Source: PNAI01 sp035574295
GTDB taxonomy: Bacteria; Pseudomonadota; Alphaproteobacteria; Rhizobiales; Xanthobacteraceae
NCBI GenBank assembly: GCA_035574295.1
Contig: DATLYX010000069.1
Span: 1 to 22,462, forward strand
Direction of reading: 5' to 3'
DNA length: 22,462 bases
Of the stretch, positions 8,081 to 15,197 are shown in pieces. Each line of letters opens with the position of its first letter. Positions within the stretch are counted from its first letter, which is position 1. Under the pieces are notes generated by a model. It was not told where the DNA came from and searched no databases. It saw only the letters and a program-made list of their open reading frames with translations. Made by a program: the position numbers and the translations under genes.

Positions 8081-8572
8081 CTAAGCGCTCGCATATTTGA
8101 CCGGCGTCGCCTTTACTTCGTGATTGCCCGCCGTGGCGTTGAGCCCCACACCGGTGTTATGCACGACGTAGATGCCCCACTTCAGCGGGCACGTCCCGCC
8201 GAAGGCCTGCGCCACCGAGCACGGCCCCCACTCATAGGTACGGTTCGATGTGTTATCGGTGGGAATGATCTGCAGGAGTTTCATCAGTGGCTTCTCAGTG
8301 CCGGGTGAAAAGGCTGCGTCGCTCCCGCTCGCACCGGCGGAGTACGTCGTCCCGTCGTAAGTGCCGAAGGCCCACACCTCGATCTGGCGGCTTGCCGTTG
8401 GCGATGTGCCGGTGGTGACCTTGCCGCCGACGACGAAATCGACATAACCGTTCGTCGAATTATCGACGGCGGCCGAGGCGCGCCCCGCGGAGAGACTGGT
8501 ATCGCTCGCGAGCGAGGCGAGCGTGATGGTGAGCGTGATCGGGGTTGCGTACTGCAGCGAGACGGTGGGCAT
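8081..8572 (-). CDS. Virion-associated hypothetical protein, beta-rich
   Basis: This 163-residue protein starts MPTVSLQYATPITLTITL and is rich in Ser, Thr, Gly and Ala with alternating hydrophobics. That suggests an all-beta fold. It has two Cys (GPCSVAQAFGGTCPLKWGIY) eleven residues apart. No enzyme motif is visible. GAGG lies seven bases before the ATG. It is directly followed by the LamG gene and belongs to a four-gene block (7337-9377) between two M-like domains. I read it as a tail or head decoration component, a role I infer from context only. Confidence 0.6.
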   Translation of the reverse strand: MPTVSLQYATPITLTITLASLASDTSLSAGRASAAVDNSTNGYVDFVVGGKVTTGTSPTASRQIEVWAFGTYDGTTYSAGASGSDAAFSPGTEKPLMKLLQIIPTDNTSNRTYEWGPCSVAQAFGGTCPLKWGIYVVHNTGVGLNATAGNHEVKATPVKYASA

Positions 8573-8581
8573 CAGTCATCC

Positions 8582-8926
8582 TCAAAGCAGATGTCGGATG
8601 CGTTCGTAATGCGCCCGTGCCTCGCGGCTTTGCGTCGCCGCAGCGGGGCCGCGCCCCAACTTATGACGAGAGAGCGCCCAGCGCTCCTTACGACCGCCGC
8701 CAGCGACAACGTGAATTTGCAGCGGTAGTGCGGACGCGGGCTCCAGATCGCGCCAGATTGCTTGCACATGCAGCTTGGCGCATTGATAGGCAACCTCGAT
8801 CCAGTATTGATCGACATCCTCCTCATCCACTTCGAGGGCGGCGAGGATCGTTGGATAGGCAAGATCGGGATCGACAACGAACACGTCGTCTTCCCGGCGC
8901 GTCAGCCATTGCGGCAGGTTTGCCAT
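8582..8926 (-). CDS. Hypothetical phage protein of the tail accessory block
   Basis: A longer open frame exists, but the ATG at 8926 has a near-perfect AAGGAGG site five to six bases upstream, so I start there (114 residues). The N-terminal half is acidic (REDDVFVVDPDLAYP, LEVDEEDVDQYWIEVAYQ) and the C-terminal half basic (GGGRKERWALSRHKLGRGP). I do not recognise a family with certainty. The acidic-helical then basic layout could suit an assembly or connector role, but that is a guess. It is co-transcribed with the beta-rich proteins on either side. Confidence 0.6.
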   Translation of the reverse strand: MANLPQWLTRREDDVFVVDPDLAYPTILAALEVDEEDVDQYWIEVAYQCAKLHVQAIWRDLEPASALPLQIHVVAGGGRKERWALSRHKLGRGPAAATQSREARAHYERIRHLL

Positions 8927-8936
8927 GACATCCTCC

Positions 8937-9377
8937 TTACGACGCGCGCGCAAACCCGGCGGCATTGACCACCAGCGTGAGATCAGAGCCGTCGGTGGTG
9001 ACCGCAAAGTCGTGGTGGGTGAGGGGAATGCGCCCGGAGTCGCTCGCGCTCTCCTGATAGGCGACGATCGCCTTGGTGAGCGTGTTGTTGGTCGTGCCGC
9101 CGGCCGAGGTCCAGGTCTGATCCGGCATGTCGACGTCCACCCGGTCGTTGGTGTCGTCCACCGTGATGGTGCCGGTAATGCCGGTCTTGCGCGCATAGTT
9201 GGTGAAATCCGCCTCGGTATTTCCTGTAGCTCCGATGATGTCGGCCACCGTATCGCGGTCGATCAGGGTTGACTCCGCCTCGTTCTGCTTCAAGAGCAGC
9301 AGCAGAAGGTTCGAGGCGCCATCGCGGATTTTCTCCACGAATGCGCCCTTGGCGATGTTGAACACGCCGTTGGCCAT
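8937..9377 (-). CDS. Hypothetical phage structural protein
   Basis: This 146-residue protein begins MANGVFNIAKGAFVEKIRDG and contains LLLLLLKQNEAESTLIDRDT, TITVDDTNDRVDVDMPDQTW and TTDGSDLTLVVNAAGFA. Proteins with this N-terminus and a TWTSAGG-like centre occur among head/tail genes of phages in several bacterial groups, and their function is unknown. AAGGAG is six bases before the ATG. It starts the four-gene block that lies between the M-like gene and the repeat-plus-M-like gene. The beta-rich, Asn/Asp/Thr-containing sequence fits a virion surface protein. Confidence 0.65.
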   Translation of the reverse strand: MANGVFNIAKGAFVEKIRDGASNLLLLLLKQNEAESTLIDRDTVADIIGATGNTEADFTNYARKTGITGTITVDDTNDRVDVDMPDQTWTSAGGTTNNTLTKAIVAYQESASDSGRIPLTHHDFAVTTDGSDLTLVVNAAGFARAS

Positions 9378-9392
9378 GATGATCTCCTTCGG

Positions 9393-9755
9393 TTAGGGTA
9401 GTCGCCGCAGCGCCACTGCGAGCTCGTAGCGGTCCTGCAGGCCGGCGCGCGCCCGCGCCCGCGGCGGTGCGGCAAAGGCAAAGCGGCGCGGTGCGCCAGA
9501 GCGTGCGTCTTGCATGCGGAACGGCAGCGTTCCGGATCGCAGCGCGCCATCATAGAAATCCCAGAACAGGTCGAGCTCGGCGCCGGTGAGCAGGAACGCC
9601 GCCTCGATGCGGTCGCTGTCGATGATGCTGCGCGCGCGCCCCTGCGGCGGGCCGGCCCCCGGCCGATGCTCGGCCGCGTTGCGTTCCGGTTCCTCGCCAT
9701 AACCCTCGCGCAAGGGCGCGACGGGAAGTTGCGCCGGCCATTCCGGGTCGCTCAT
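9393..9755 (-). CDS. M-like minor tail protein (paralogue of the C-terminal domain at 5605-5950)
   Basis: This 120-residue protein occupies the lambda M position straight after the tape measure gene, and its ATG overlaps the tape measure stop (ATGA, 9755-9752). It shares a distinctive pattern with the last ~115 residues of the repeat protein. The shared elements are GYGEEPERN / GYSEEAEDN, GPPQGRARS / GPPMLRRRFS, FYDGALRSGTLPF / FYRKTLKDGTAPF, PPRARA and DRY near the end. Lambda gpM has a comparable layout (GDGYSQR start, a hydrophobic helix, then an aromatic PF-type segment), so I call it M-like with moderate confidence. It would sit in the tail tip complex. Confidence 0.65.
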   Translation of the reverse strand: MSDPEWPAQLPVAPLREGYGEEPERNAAEHRPGAGPPQGRARSIIDSDRIEAAFLLTGAELDLFWDFYDGALRSGTLPFRMQDARSGAPRRFAFAAPPRARARAGLQDRYELAVALRRLP

Positions 9756-12484
9756 CGCCGCCGCCCCGCGATGGAAAGGCCGAAGCGCGCGCGCAGCGGC
9801 GCATCGAGCCGCCCCTCCGCCATGCCGTCATTCACCGTCGATATGATGATGTCGCGGATATCGGTGCTGCCTTCCTGCCGCTGCCGGGTTCTGACCTCGG
9901 TGCCGCTCGCCTGATTGATGATATTGACCTCGACGCGCGGCGCGCGGTGATCAGCGGCGGCCTGCTCGCGGCTCAAGACCCGCTCGCCGCGCTGCAGGAT
10001 CGCCGGCACCTCGTCAGGTCGCAGAAACACGCCGCCATGGAAACGCGGCGCATGGGCGAACGCCGCGGCCGGCACCAAAGCCGGCTCCCCGGCCAGGCCA
10101 ACGATGCCGCCCCCGTGCAGCCGGAAGGCACCGATTAATCCGCCCAGCAATCCGCCGCCCGAGGTCGCCAGTGTCGGCGCATTGCCGCCAAACAGGAGAT
10201 TTTTCAGCGGATTGGTGATCGCAAGCTTGATCAGCTCCCTGTTGATATCGACGATCACCGCGCGCGCGGCCTCGCCCCAGGATTTCCAATCGAGCTTGCC
10301 CTGGGCGAGCAAATCGGCGAAGCGGTTCATGGCGGAATCGAAGACGCTCTGCCAGCCCTGCACGATCTCGCGCGCACGATCGAGCTGGGCGTTGAGCGCG
10401 GCCAGCCGCTCGGCATTGGCGAGAATCATTTGGCCTTCTTCGCTCGCCACGGAAATCCCCTGCCGGCGCAGATCCTGCTCGGCCCGCAGCCGCGCGATGA
10501 ATCTGTCCTTTTCCTCGACGCTCTTGCCGACGAAAGCGATCTCCGCCTGCATCTGCTCGATCGCAAACTGCTGACCGAGCGCATAATCGCGGACAAACCG
10601 GGATGCTTCCGCCAGCACGCGGTTGCGCGCCTGGGCGATGGCGAGCGCCTGTTGCTCGGGCGTGATAGACTGGCCGATCAGCTCGATGCGCGCGCGCTCG
10701 GCCTCGAGCGCTGCCTTCTGCGCCGGAGTTATCGCATTGATCAGCGCGATCTCGATCTGTTGCAGACGCAGCTTGCGCTCGAACGGATCGAGAAAGCGCG
10801 CGTTCTCGCCGCGATAACTCTCGAGCGCCTGGGTGACGCGGCGATAGGCGTCCTCCACGTCGCGCAGATTGCTGACGTGCTTGCCCGCGACCGGGTCTTC
10901 GAGCAGGCGTCCGAGCGAGGAGCGCACGGCCTCGAGCTGCCGGATCGTTTCGGTGCCCGGCACGATGTCGCGCACCGCCTCGCCAACTCTTATCGAAAGC
11001 TCGCGCGCTTCCGCCTCGATGCGGCCGAGATCGGCCTGCTGGCGCGCCGCGGCGATCCTGGCGCGCAATTCATCGGCTTGCCGCTTAAGCTCGTTGAGCA
11101 CACGCGTCGGCGCGCCACCGCCGCGCGAGAGCGCCGCCATCTGCCGCTCAATGCGGGCAAGCTGCTCTTCCGGCGCGCCGCCCCCCGTCGCCAGGTCGAC
11201 CGCGCGACCGATCGCATCGAAGGCGCCCGAGGCCGCGCGCTTGACCGCGTCCCAGGCGCGGCCGAGCGCGGACGTGGCCTGCTCGGCGCTGATGAGGCTG
11301 CCGCGCATGGCGTCGAGCAATGCCCGCTGCGCGGCGGTGCGGTCGTTCTGTTCGACCAGCCGCCGGATGTATTGCCGGGTGCGGTCGTCGAGGAAGCCGA
11401 GCTGGTTATTGAGCGTCTCGGCGCCGCGCGCCGGATCGGCGAAGGCTTGCGCGAGTTGTTTGACCGCATCGCCGATATCGGCATTGACGGTTACGGCATA
11501 ATCCTTGGCGATCGCGATGAGATCGCCGAACAGCTCCTTGCCGATCTTGCCGGTGCGCGCGAAATCGGCCGCCATCTCGCGCGCAGACGCCACCGACACC
11601 CTGCCCGCGGCGGCGCCCGCCTCGGCGATCCGGTTGATGTCGGCAACCGTCGCGCCGGCGATGTGCCCGGCGCCGGCGAGCGCGGTGGTGACGTTGCGCT
11701 GGCTGTCGAACCAGGCGTTCCAGGCAGAGACCGCGCCGACGGCGATCGCCGCGATCGCGCCGCCGGCAAGCCGCGCAGGCGTTACGATCGACGCAATCGC
11801 CTGCGCGACGCCCTTGAGCGCACCGGTCACACCGACCGGCCCCATCACTTGCGCGATCTGCGAACCCTGCTGCACCAGCACCATCATCGGCCGCTGGCCG
11901 GAAGCCAGGCCGACGATGACGTCGTTGAGCTGGAACGTCAGGTTTTGCAGTTGGTGCGCGGCCAGGCCCGACTGGCCGCCCATCGCGCCGAGCGCCCGGG
12001 CGGTGGTATCGAACCGGCCTTTCGCCAATGCATGCGCCGCCGCATGCTCCTTGGCGGTGATCGCGCCCGCCTTGAAGAGGGCATCGGCCTCCGCAAGCTC
12101 GGCGTTGAGCTTCTTCTGCGCCGCGCCGAGCGGATCGATCTGCGCACGCAGCGCCTCGGTGCGCCGTTCCAAATCCTCGGCGGCCTTGGCGGCATTTTCG
12201 AAGACTTCCGCTGATTCACGCGCCGACTTCGGCGGCTCGGTGCGCACGCCGAGAATTTGATTGAAACCGCGCTGCGCCTGCTCGGCGGCCGCCGCCTGTT
12301 TCGCCACCTGCGCCAGCCGCTGCAACCGCTGCGTCTCGCGGTCAGTGGCGGCGCCCGCCGCGTCCATCGCGGAAGCGATGCCGCGGAAAGCGGCGGTGCC
12401 GCTGACCGCCACCTCGTCGAAGGCGCGCTTGATCTCCGCCTTGCCCTCGACGTTGAGGCGGATCGAAACCTGCGTGGTGGCCAT
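9752..12484 (-). CDS. H-like: Tail tape measure protein (lambda H-like)
   Basis: The length of 910 residues, a mostly helical Ala/Gln/Arg-rich sequence and the place after the chaperones identify the tape measure, which sets tail length and is ejected with the DNA. The N-terminus (MATTQVSIRLNVEGKAEIKRAFDEV) is the usual opening of this family. A LAAHQLQNLTFQLNDVIVGLASGQRPM-type segment, common in lambda-family tape measures, lies at about 174-200. A hydrophobic segment at about 236-258 may insert in the membrane. Long heptad-rich helices follow (430-720). The C-terminus (APRVEVNIINQASGTEVRTR) is the typical tail-tip binding end. No ribosome site is seen before the ATG at 12484, where the upstream region now belongs to a cargo insertion. 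The lost coupling to the chaperone gene is worth noting. Confidence 0.9.
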   Translation of the reverse strand: MATTQVSIRLNVEGKAEIKRAFDEVAVSGTAAFRGIASAMDAAGAATDRETQRLQRLAQVAKQAAAAEQAQRGFNQILGVRTEPPKSARESAEVFENAAKAAEDLERRTEALRAQIDPLGAAQKKLNAELAEADALFKAGAITAKEHAAAHALAKGRFDTTARALGAMGGQSGLAAHQLQNLTFQLNDVIVGLASGQRPMMVLVQQGSQIAQVMGPVGVTGALKGVAQAIASIVTPARLAGGAIAAIAVGAVSAWNAWFDSQRNVTTALAGAGHIAGATVADINRIAEAGAAAGRVSVASAREMAADFARTGKIGKELFGDLIAIAKDYAVTVNADIGDAVKQLAQAFADPARGAETLNNQLGFLDDRTRQYIRRLVEQNDRTAAQRALLDAMRGSLISAEQATSALGRAWDAVKRAASGAFDAIGRAVDLATGGGAPEEQLARIERQMAALSRGGGAPTRVLNELKRQADELRARIAAARQQADLGRIEAEARELSIRVGEAVRDIVPGTETIRQLEAVRSSLGRLLEDPVAGKHVSNLRDVEDAYRRVTQALESYRGENARFLDPFERKLRLQQIEIALINAITPAQKAALEAERARIELIGQSITPEQQALAIAQARNRVLAEASRFVRDYALGQQFAIEQMQAEIAFVGKSVEEKDRFIARLRAEQDLRRQGISVASEEGQMILANAERLAALNAQLDRAREIVQGWQSVFDSAMNRFADLLAQGKLDWKSWGEAARAVIVDINRELIKLAITNPLKNLLFGGNAPTLATSGGGLLGGLIGAFRLHGGGIVGLAGEPALVPAAAFAHAPRFHGGVFLRPDEVPAILQRGERVLSREQAAADHRAPRVEVNIINQASGTEVRTRQRQEGSTDIRDIIISTVNDGMAEGRLDAPLRARFGLSIAGRRR

Positions 12485-12696
12485 GATGCGTCAGGTTCGG
12501 TCGAGGCTAGAGAGCGCTGGCGGCTGAGGTCACACGGTCGATGGGCGGCAAGCGGCACCTGCCAACGCGAAACAGTCGGTGCTCTGCGAAAGCTTCACTT
12601 GACGGGGCCGTCAGCGACGCGTTCCTGTCCGACCTTGCCTCCCTACGTCCCGAAATGCAGCATAGGCGACCTGTTTCGTTCTCGAGACTGTCACCC
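12485..12696. promoter_or_regulatory. Divergent intergenic region between tape measure and DUF5946, with an inverted repeat
   Basis: About 210 bases without a convincing gene. TGACGGGGCCGTCA (12600-12613) is a perfect inverted repeat of the form TGAC-N6-GTCA, and it overlaps a TTGACG that could act as a -35. No good -10 follows at the usual distance. A long upstream extension of the DUF5946 frame crosses this area but has no family match. Confidence 0.35.
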
Positions 12697-13218
12697 ATGG
12701 CCGATGCCGCCGAAATGATCGAACCATGCAGCGGCTGCGGCCTTGCCGTGCCGGGCGGCACGCGCGGTTGCGAGGCGATCCTGCACGGTCTGTCGGCTCG
12801 CGATTTCGAGGACCTGCGCTATTTCCGCGTGCACCGACTGATGATCGACGCCTACTGCCTGCAGCACCCGGACCGATACTGCCGCTCCGCGAAGTCGCTC
12901 GCCGCCCATTTGGTAAGCCTGTGCCTCATCCTCGAACATGGCGCAGACGCTGCGACCGGAAGCCGTTGTCTGCAACGCCTACTCGACGGTGCACCGCAGC
13001 TGGAGCGGCCCGCTGTGCCTGCCTTCCGCGGCGCACTCACCATCGCCGACGTGCGTGATGCCGACAACCCGGACGCTTATGCACAAGCCGTGCGCTCCTG
13101 GGCGGAGGCGGTCTGGCGCGCCTATGCGACGCTGCATCCTTTCGCCCACGATTGGGCCGAGCGCACCTTGCGTGCATCGTCCGTGCGCAGCGGGCGGACG
13201 GTTCGATCCGGAAAGTGA
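12697..13218 (+). CDS. DUF5946-like protein (cargo gene)
   Basis: The frame is open from 12541, but similarity to DUF5946 begins at the Met at 12697 (MADAAEMIEPCSGCGL), giving 173 residues. Visible features are a CSGCG pair near the N-terminus, then HGLSARDFEDLRYFRVHRLM, DAYCLQHPDRYC and a SLAAHLVSLCLILEHG helix, in the order typical of this family of unknown function. Cys and His residues suggest metal binding. It lies on the plus strand inside the late operon and faces away from the tape measure gene, so it is not part of virion assembly order. Together with the MAPEG gene it looks like a transferred two-gene cargo unit. Function in the lysogen is unknown. Confidence 0.7.
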   Translation: MADAAEMIEPCSGCGLAVPGGTRGCEAILHGLSARDFEDLRYFRVHRLMIDAYCLQHPDRYCRSAKSLAAHLVSLCLILEHGADAATGSRCLQRLLDGAPQLERPAVPAFRGALTIADVRDADNPDAYAQAVRSWAEAVWRAYATLHPFAHDWAERTLRASSVRSGRTVRSGK

Positions 13219-13443
13219 ATGCGATGATGGCAGCCTGCTCCAGCCGGGTTGCTCCGCATCGGCATCAGCGGGTCAATCGGGATCCGGCAAGATCGCGCTC
13301 ATGGAAGCGGCGTACAACCGCCTTCGCGATCTCTATGACATCCCTGTCATCGCTCGTGACATTTGGACGTGCGGTGACCGTGATTGCGGTGATCGTCAAG
13401 GTCATGCGACGATCATCTCCTGTCGTCAATCGAAGAGCAGCAC
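13219..13443 (+). promoter_or_regulatory. Spacer before MAPEG gene with TGAC-N6-GTCA inverted repeat
   Basis: The 225 bases between DUF5946 and MAPEG contain ATGACATCCCTGTCAT (13335-13350), a perfect 6-bp inverted repeat around a 4-nt centre. A further TGACAT follows nine bases later. The 14-base core has the same TGAC-N6-GTCA form as the repeat upstream of DUF5946. It may be an operator. I see no convincing gene in this stretch. Confidence 0.35.
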
Positions 13444-13848
13444 TTGGTGCACGACATGATGACCGTCGAGTTGCAGATACTTGCGCTGAGCATCGTGCTC
13501 GGTTTCGTGCATATCGTTCTCGCCTCGCACGCAAAAAGCTGGCAGTACGGTTATCGCTGGTCTGCAAGTGCGCGGGACGAGCCGCGGCCGCCTCTCACAG
13601 GCGCTGCCGGCCGGCTCGAACGAGCCGCGGCAAACTTTGGTGAGACATTCCCGTTCTTCGCGGCCGCCGTGCTGGTGGCGCACGTCACGGGGCGACATAA
13701 CGCTCTGACGTTCTGGGGCGTGCAGCTCTACTTCTGGGCGCGGGTGGTCTACTTGCCCGCTTACGCTTTCGGTATACCACTGGTCCGCTCGATCATCTGG
13801 AATGTCTCCGTGGCCGGCATCGCACTGCTATTGATCGCGCTCCTTTAG
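13444..13848 (+). CDS. MAPEG family membrane protein (cargo gene)
   Basis: This 134-residue protein has four hydrophobic segments: about 7-27, 68-82, 88-104 and 114-134. It also carries the MAPEG signature region RLERAAANFGETFPFFAAAV, with the conserved Arg, Asn and Glu. Bacterial MAPEG proteins are small integral membrane proteins related to glutathione-dependent enzymes of lipid and xenobiotic metabolism, and most are uncharacterised. The start could also be the Met at 13456 or 13459. Its last 21 bases overlap, on the other strand, the end of the tail chaperone GT frame. This is a metabolic-type gene unrelated to virion assembly, consistent with a lysogenic conversion gene. Confidence 0.8.
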   Translation: MVHDMMTVELQILALSIVLGFVHIVLASHAKSWQYGYRWSASARDEPRPPLTGAAGRLERAAANFGETFPFFAAAVLVAHVTGRHNALTFWGVQLYFWARVVYLPAYAFGIPLVRSIIWNVSVAGIALLLIALL

Positions 13849-14492
13849 ACTGGAGTATGCCCGCACGACGATGGGCTCGATCTCTGGTAGCGCCTCGACA
13901 AACAACGAACTCAGCGCGCCCATGGCGTCGGCCAGCATGAGCACGGAGCCGAAGTCGAGCGCGTAGACACCGCCGGCCGCAACGCGCACCTGGCCCGCCG
14001 CACGCCGGATCACTTCCCAGGCCGCGGCGCCTTCAGGCGTGCGCGGCGCGTTGAGAACGTAAGGGCATTCTGCGCAGGTTGCGCCGCAGGAGGCGCAGTA
14101 GCCGTCGCCCCCGCCGAAGTGCCATTCGGCGAGGGCGATCAGGCGTTTTTTTCGTCGGCCTGCAAGAGGACCGGTGCCACATAGAGCCGGTCGATCGCAT
14201 CGAACACCGGCCAGCATTCGAGCGCCGCGTCGATCGCCTCCGGCGTCGCGGGGATCGGATTGCCGTCCTGGTCCCCGATGCCTTCCCACTCGACGATGCC
14301 CGAATGCGCGAGCGCGCGCGTGAAGGCAAAGCCGGCTTGCGTTTCCGCGTTCTCGCCGCCCTTGCGCAGCACCTCTGCGGCGGCGGCGCGCGCTCCGAGA
14401 ATCGCCGCGACCGTCACCGGCCGCAGCTTGATGCGCACGCCGGGCATCACCTCGAGCCAGTACGGCTCGCGTTCGAACGCAAGCTTGAGCAT
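13828..14492 (-). CDS. GT-like: GT-like tail assembly chaperone made by -1 frameshift
   Basis: Ribosomes starting at 14492 that slip back one base on A AAA AAC (14151-14145) continue in the frame ending at 13828. The product is about 221 residues, with 105 residues added after the slip site. The added T-like part begins RLIALAEWHFGGGDGYC and has no Met until its 70th residue, so it can only be made as a fusion. It holds a CASCGATCAEC cluster (C-x2-C-x3-C-x2-C) that could bind zinc. The C-terminus is helical (ALSSLFVEALPEIE). In lambda the GT fusion bridges tube protein and tape measure during tail assembly. The stop lies inside the 3' end of the MAPEG gene, so the extreme C-terminus may have been altered when that cargo arrived. 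Confidence 0.8.
14105..14151 (-). promoter_or_regulatory. Programmed -1 ribosomal frameshift signal in G/GT
   Basis: The slippery heptamer A AAA AAC lies at 14151-14145 in the correct frame (GAA AAA AAC). Six bases follow, including the zero-frame TGA stop at 14141-14139. Then comes a 14-bp stem (arms 14138-14125 and 14118-14105, one U-G pair) with a 6-nt loop. Spacing and stem size are those of known -1 frameshift sites, and the -1 frame is open for 105 more codons. Confidence 0.85.
14139..14492 (-). CDS. G-like: G-like tail assembly chaperone
   Basis: The zero-frame product is 117 residues, starting MLKLAFEREPYWLEVMPG and ending QADEKNA. I chose the ATG at 14492 over the one at 14504 because GAGG lies six bases before it and none precedes the other. 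Size, Ala-rich helices (AAILGARAAAAEVLRKGG), place between tail tube and tape measure, and the frameshift site at its end all fit the G chaperone of lambda-like tails. It keeps tape measure soluble and recruits tube subunits. It is not a virion component. Confidence 0.8.
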   Translation of the reverse strand: MLKLAFEREPYWLEVMPGVRIKLRPVTVAAILGARAAAAEVLRKGGENAETQAGFAFTRALAHSGIVEWEGIGDQDGNPIPATPEAIDAALECWPVFDAIDRLYVAPVLLQADEKNA

Positions 14493-14541
14493 GACGAACC
14501 TCATGGGGGCGGCGGATGAGGAGCGTGATTTGGATCACGCG

Positions 14542-14588
14542 AATCGCGTAGTTTTCGCTTGACGGCAACTACGCGAATAACGTAGTCT
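14542..14588 (+). promoter_or_regulatory. Promoter and operator of the BrnT-HTH toxin-antitoxin pair
   Basis: CGCGTAGTT (14545-14553) and AACTACGCG (14567-14575) form a perfect 9-bp inverted repeat, extendable to 12 bp with one mismatch. A third CGTAGT half-site lies at 14581-14586. TTGACG (14559-14564) sits between the arms and TAGTCT (14583-14588) follows after 18 bases as a weak -10. The ATG of the toxin is at 14593, so the transcript could be leaderless; no ribosome site is seen. Confidence 0.6.
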
Positions 14589-14592
14589 CGCG

Positions 14593-14868
14593 ATGCAGTT
14601 CGAATGGGATGAGGCCAAGCACGAATCGACCCGGCGCAGCCGCGGCTTCGGCTTCGATGTCGCGGCGCGCATCTTCGAGGGCCCGACCTTCGAGTTCCCT
14701 GACGAACGGCGCGATTATGGCGAGCTGCGCATGGTTGCGCTCGGCGCCGTCGAGGAGGAGGTGCTGGTCGTGGTGTACACCGACCGCAGCGAGGTCCGGC
14801 GCATCATCTCGGCCCGGCGCGCCAATCGCAAGGAGCGCAAGTTATGGCGATCGTTCGCAAGTCGTTGA
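14593..14868 (+). CDS. brnT-like: BrnT-family toxin
   Basis: This 91-residue protein shows the whole BrnT (PF04365, formerly DUF497) pattern. FEWDEAK opens it, ARIFEGPTFEFPDERRDYGE is in the middle, VVVYTDR follows, and RRIISARRANRKER lies near the end. BrnT is a RelE-like ribonuclease that blocks translation unless bound by its antitoxin. It is the first gene of a two-gene unit and overlaps the antitoxin start by 25 bases. The unit is on the plus strand inside a minus-strand late operon, between the tail tube and chaperone genes. Family identity is strong; activity of this copy is untested. Confidence 0.88.
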   Translation: MQFEWDEAKHESTRRSRGFGFDVAARIFEGPTFEFPDERRDYGELRMVALGAVEEEVLVVVYTDRSEVRRIISARRANRKERKLWRSFASR

Positions 14869-15197
14869 GTGAGCTCAAGGCGAGCAAGCCAAAGGTGGAT
14901 TGGAAGAAGGTCCGCGCCACGACGGATGCGGACATTGCACGGCAGATTGCGGGCGACCCCGACACGGCCCCCGAAGTGACGCTCGATGATCTGATCGCGC
15001 CGAAGCATTTGCGGCGCGTTCTCGGCATGACGCAGGAGCAGTTTGCGGAGGCCCTCGGCATTCCCGTGGCGACGCTGCGCAACTGGGAACAGGGGCGCAA
15101 TGCGATCGACCCTGCGGCACGCGCCTTGCTCATTCTCGTGGCGCGCAATCCCAAGCGGGCCCTTGCCACGCTCGCTGCAGCGCGACGGGCCGCTTGA
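14844..15197 (+). CDS. HTH-type antitoxin partner of BrnT
   Basis: This 117-residue protein has a BrnA-like N-terminal region (DADIARQIAGDPDTAPE at about 30-46) that would neutralise the toxin. A XRE/HigA-type helix-turn-helix (LGMTQEQFAEALGIPVATLR, then NWEQGR) occupies about 58-90. Classical BrnA carries a ribbon-helix-helix instead, so this is the HTH variant seen with many BrnT toxins. The HTH probably binds the inverted repeat upstream of the operon and represses it. The stop codon TGA at 15195-15197 directly abuts the opposing tail tube stop, and together they form the palindrome TGATCA with no base between the two genes. Confidence 0.85.
   Translation: MAIVRKSLSELKASKPKVDWKKVRATTDADIARQIAGDPDTAPEVTLDDLIAPKHLRRVLGMTQEQFAEALGIPVATLRNWEQGRNAIDPAARALLILVARNPKRALATLAAARRAA

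Noticed and set aside
10430..12214. 594-codon plus-strand frame opposite the tape measure gene
   Set aside because: Antisense shadow in high-G+C coding DNA, rich in Arg/Asp/Leu without domain pattern. The tape measure frame is well supported.
12541..12696. N-terminal extension of the DUF5946 protein from the ATG at 12541
   Set aside because: The added 52 residues show no family similarity, and family-like sequence starts at the Met at 12697.
13152..13643. Plus-strand frame bridging DUF5946 and MAPEG
   Set aside because: Overlaps both genes in another frame, Arg/Ser-rich and without a ribosome site or motif.
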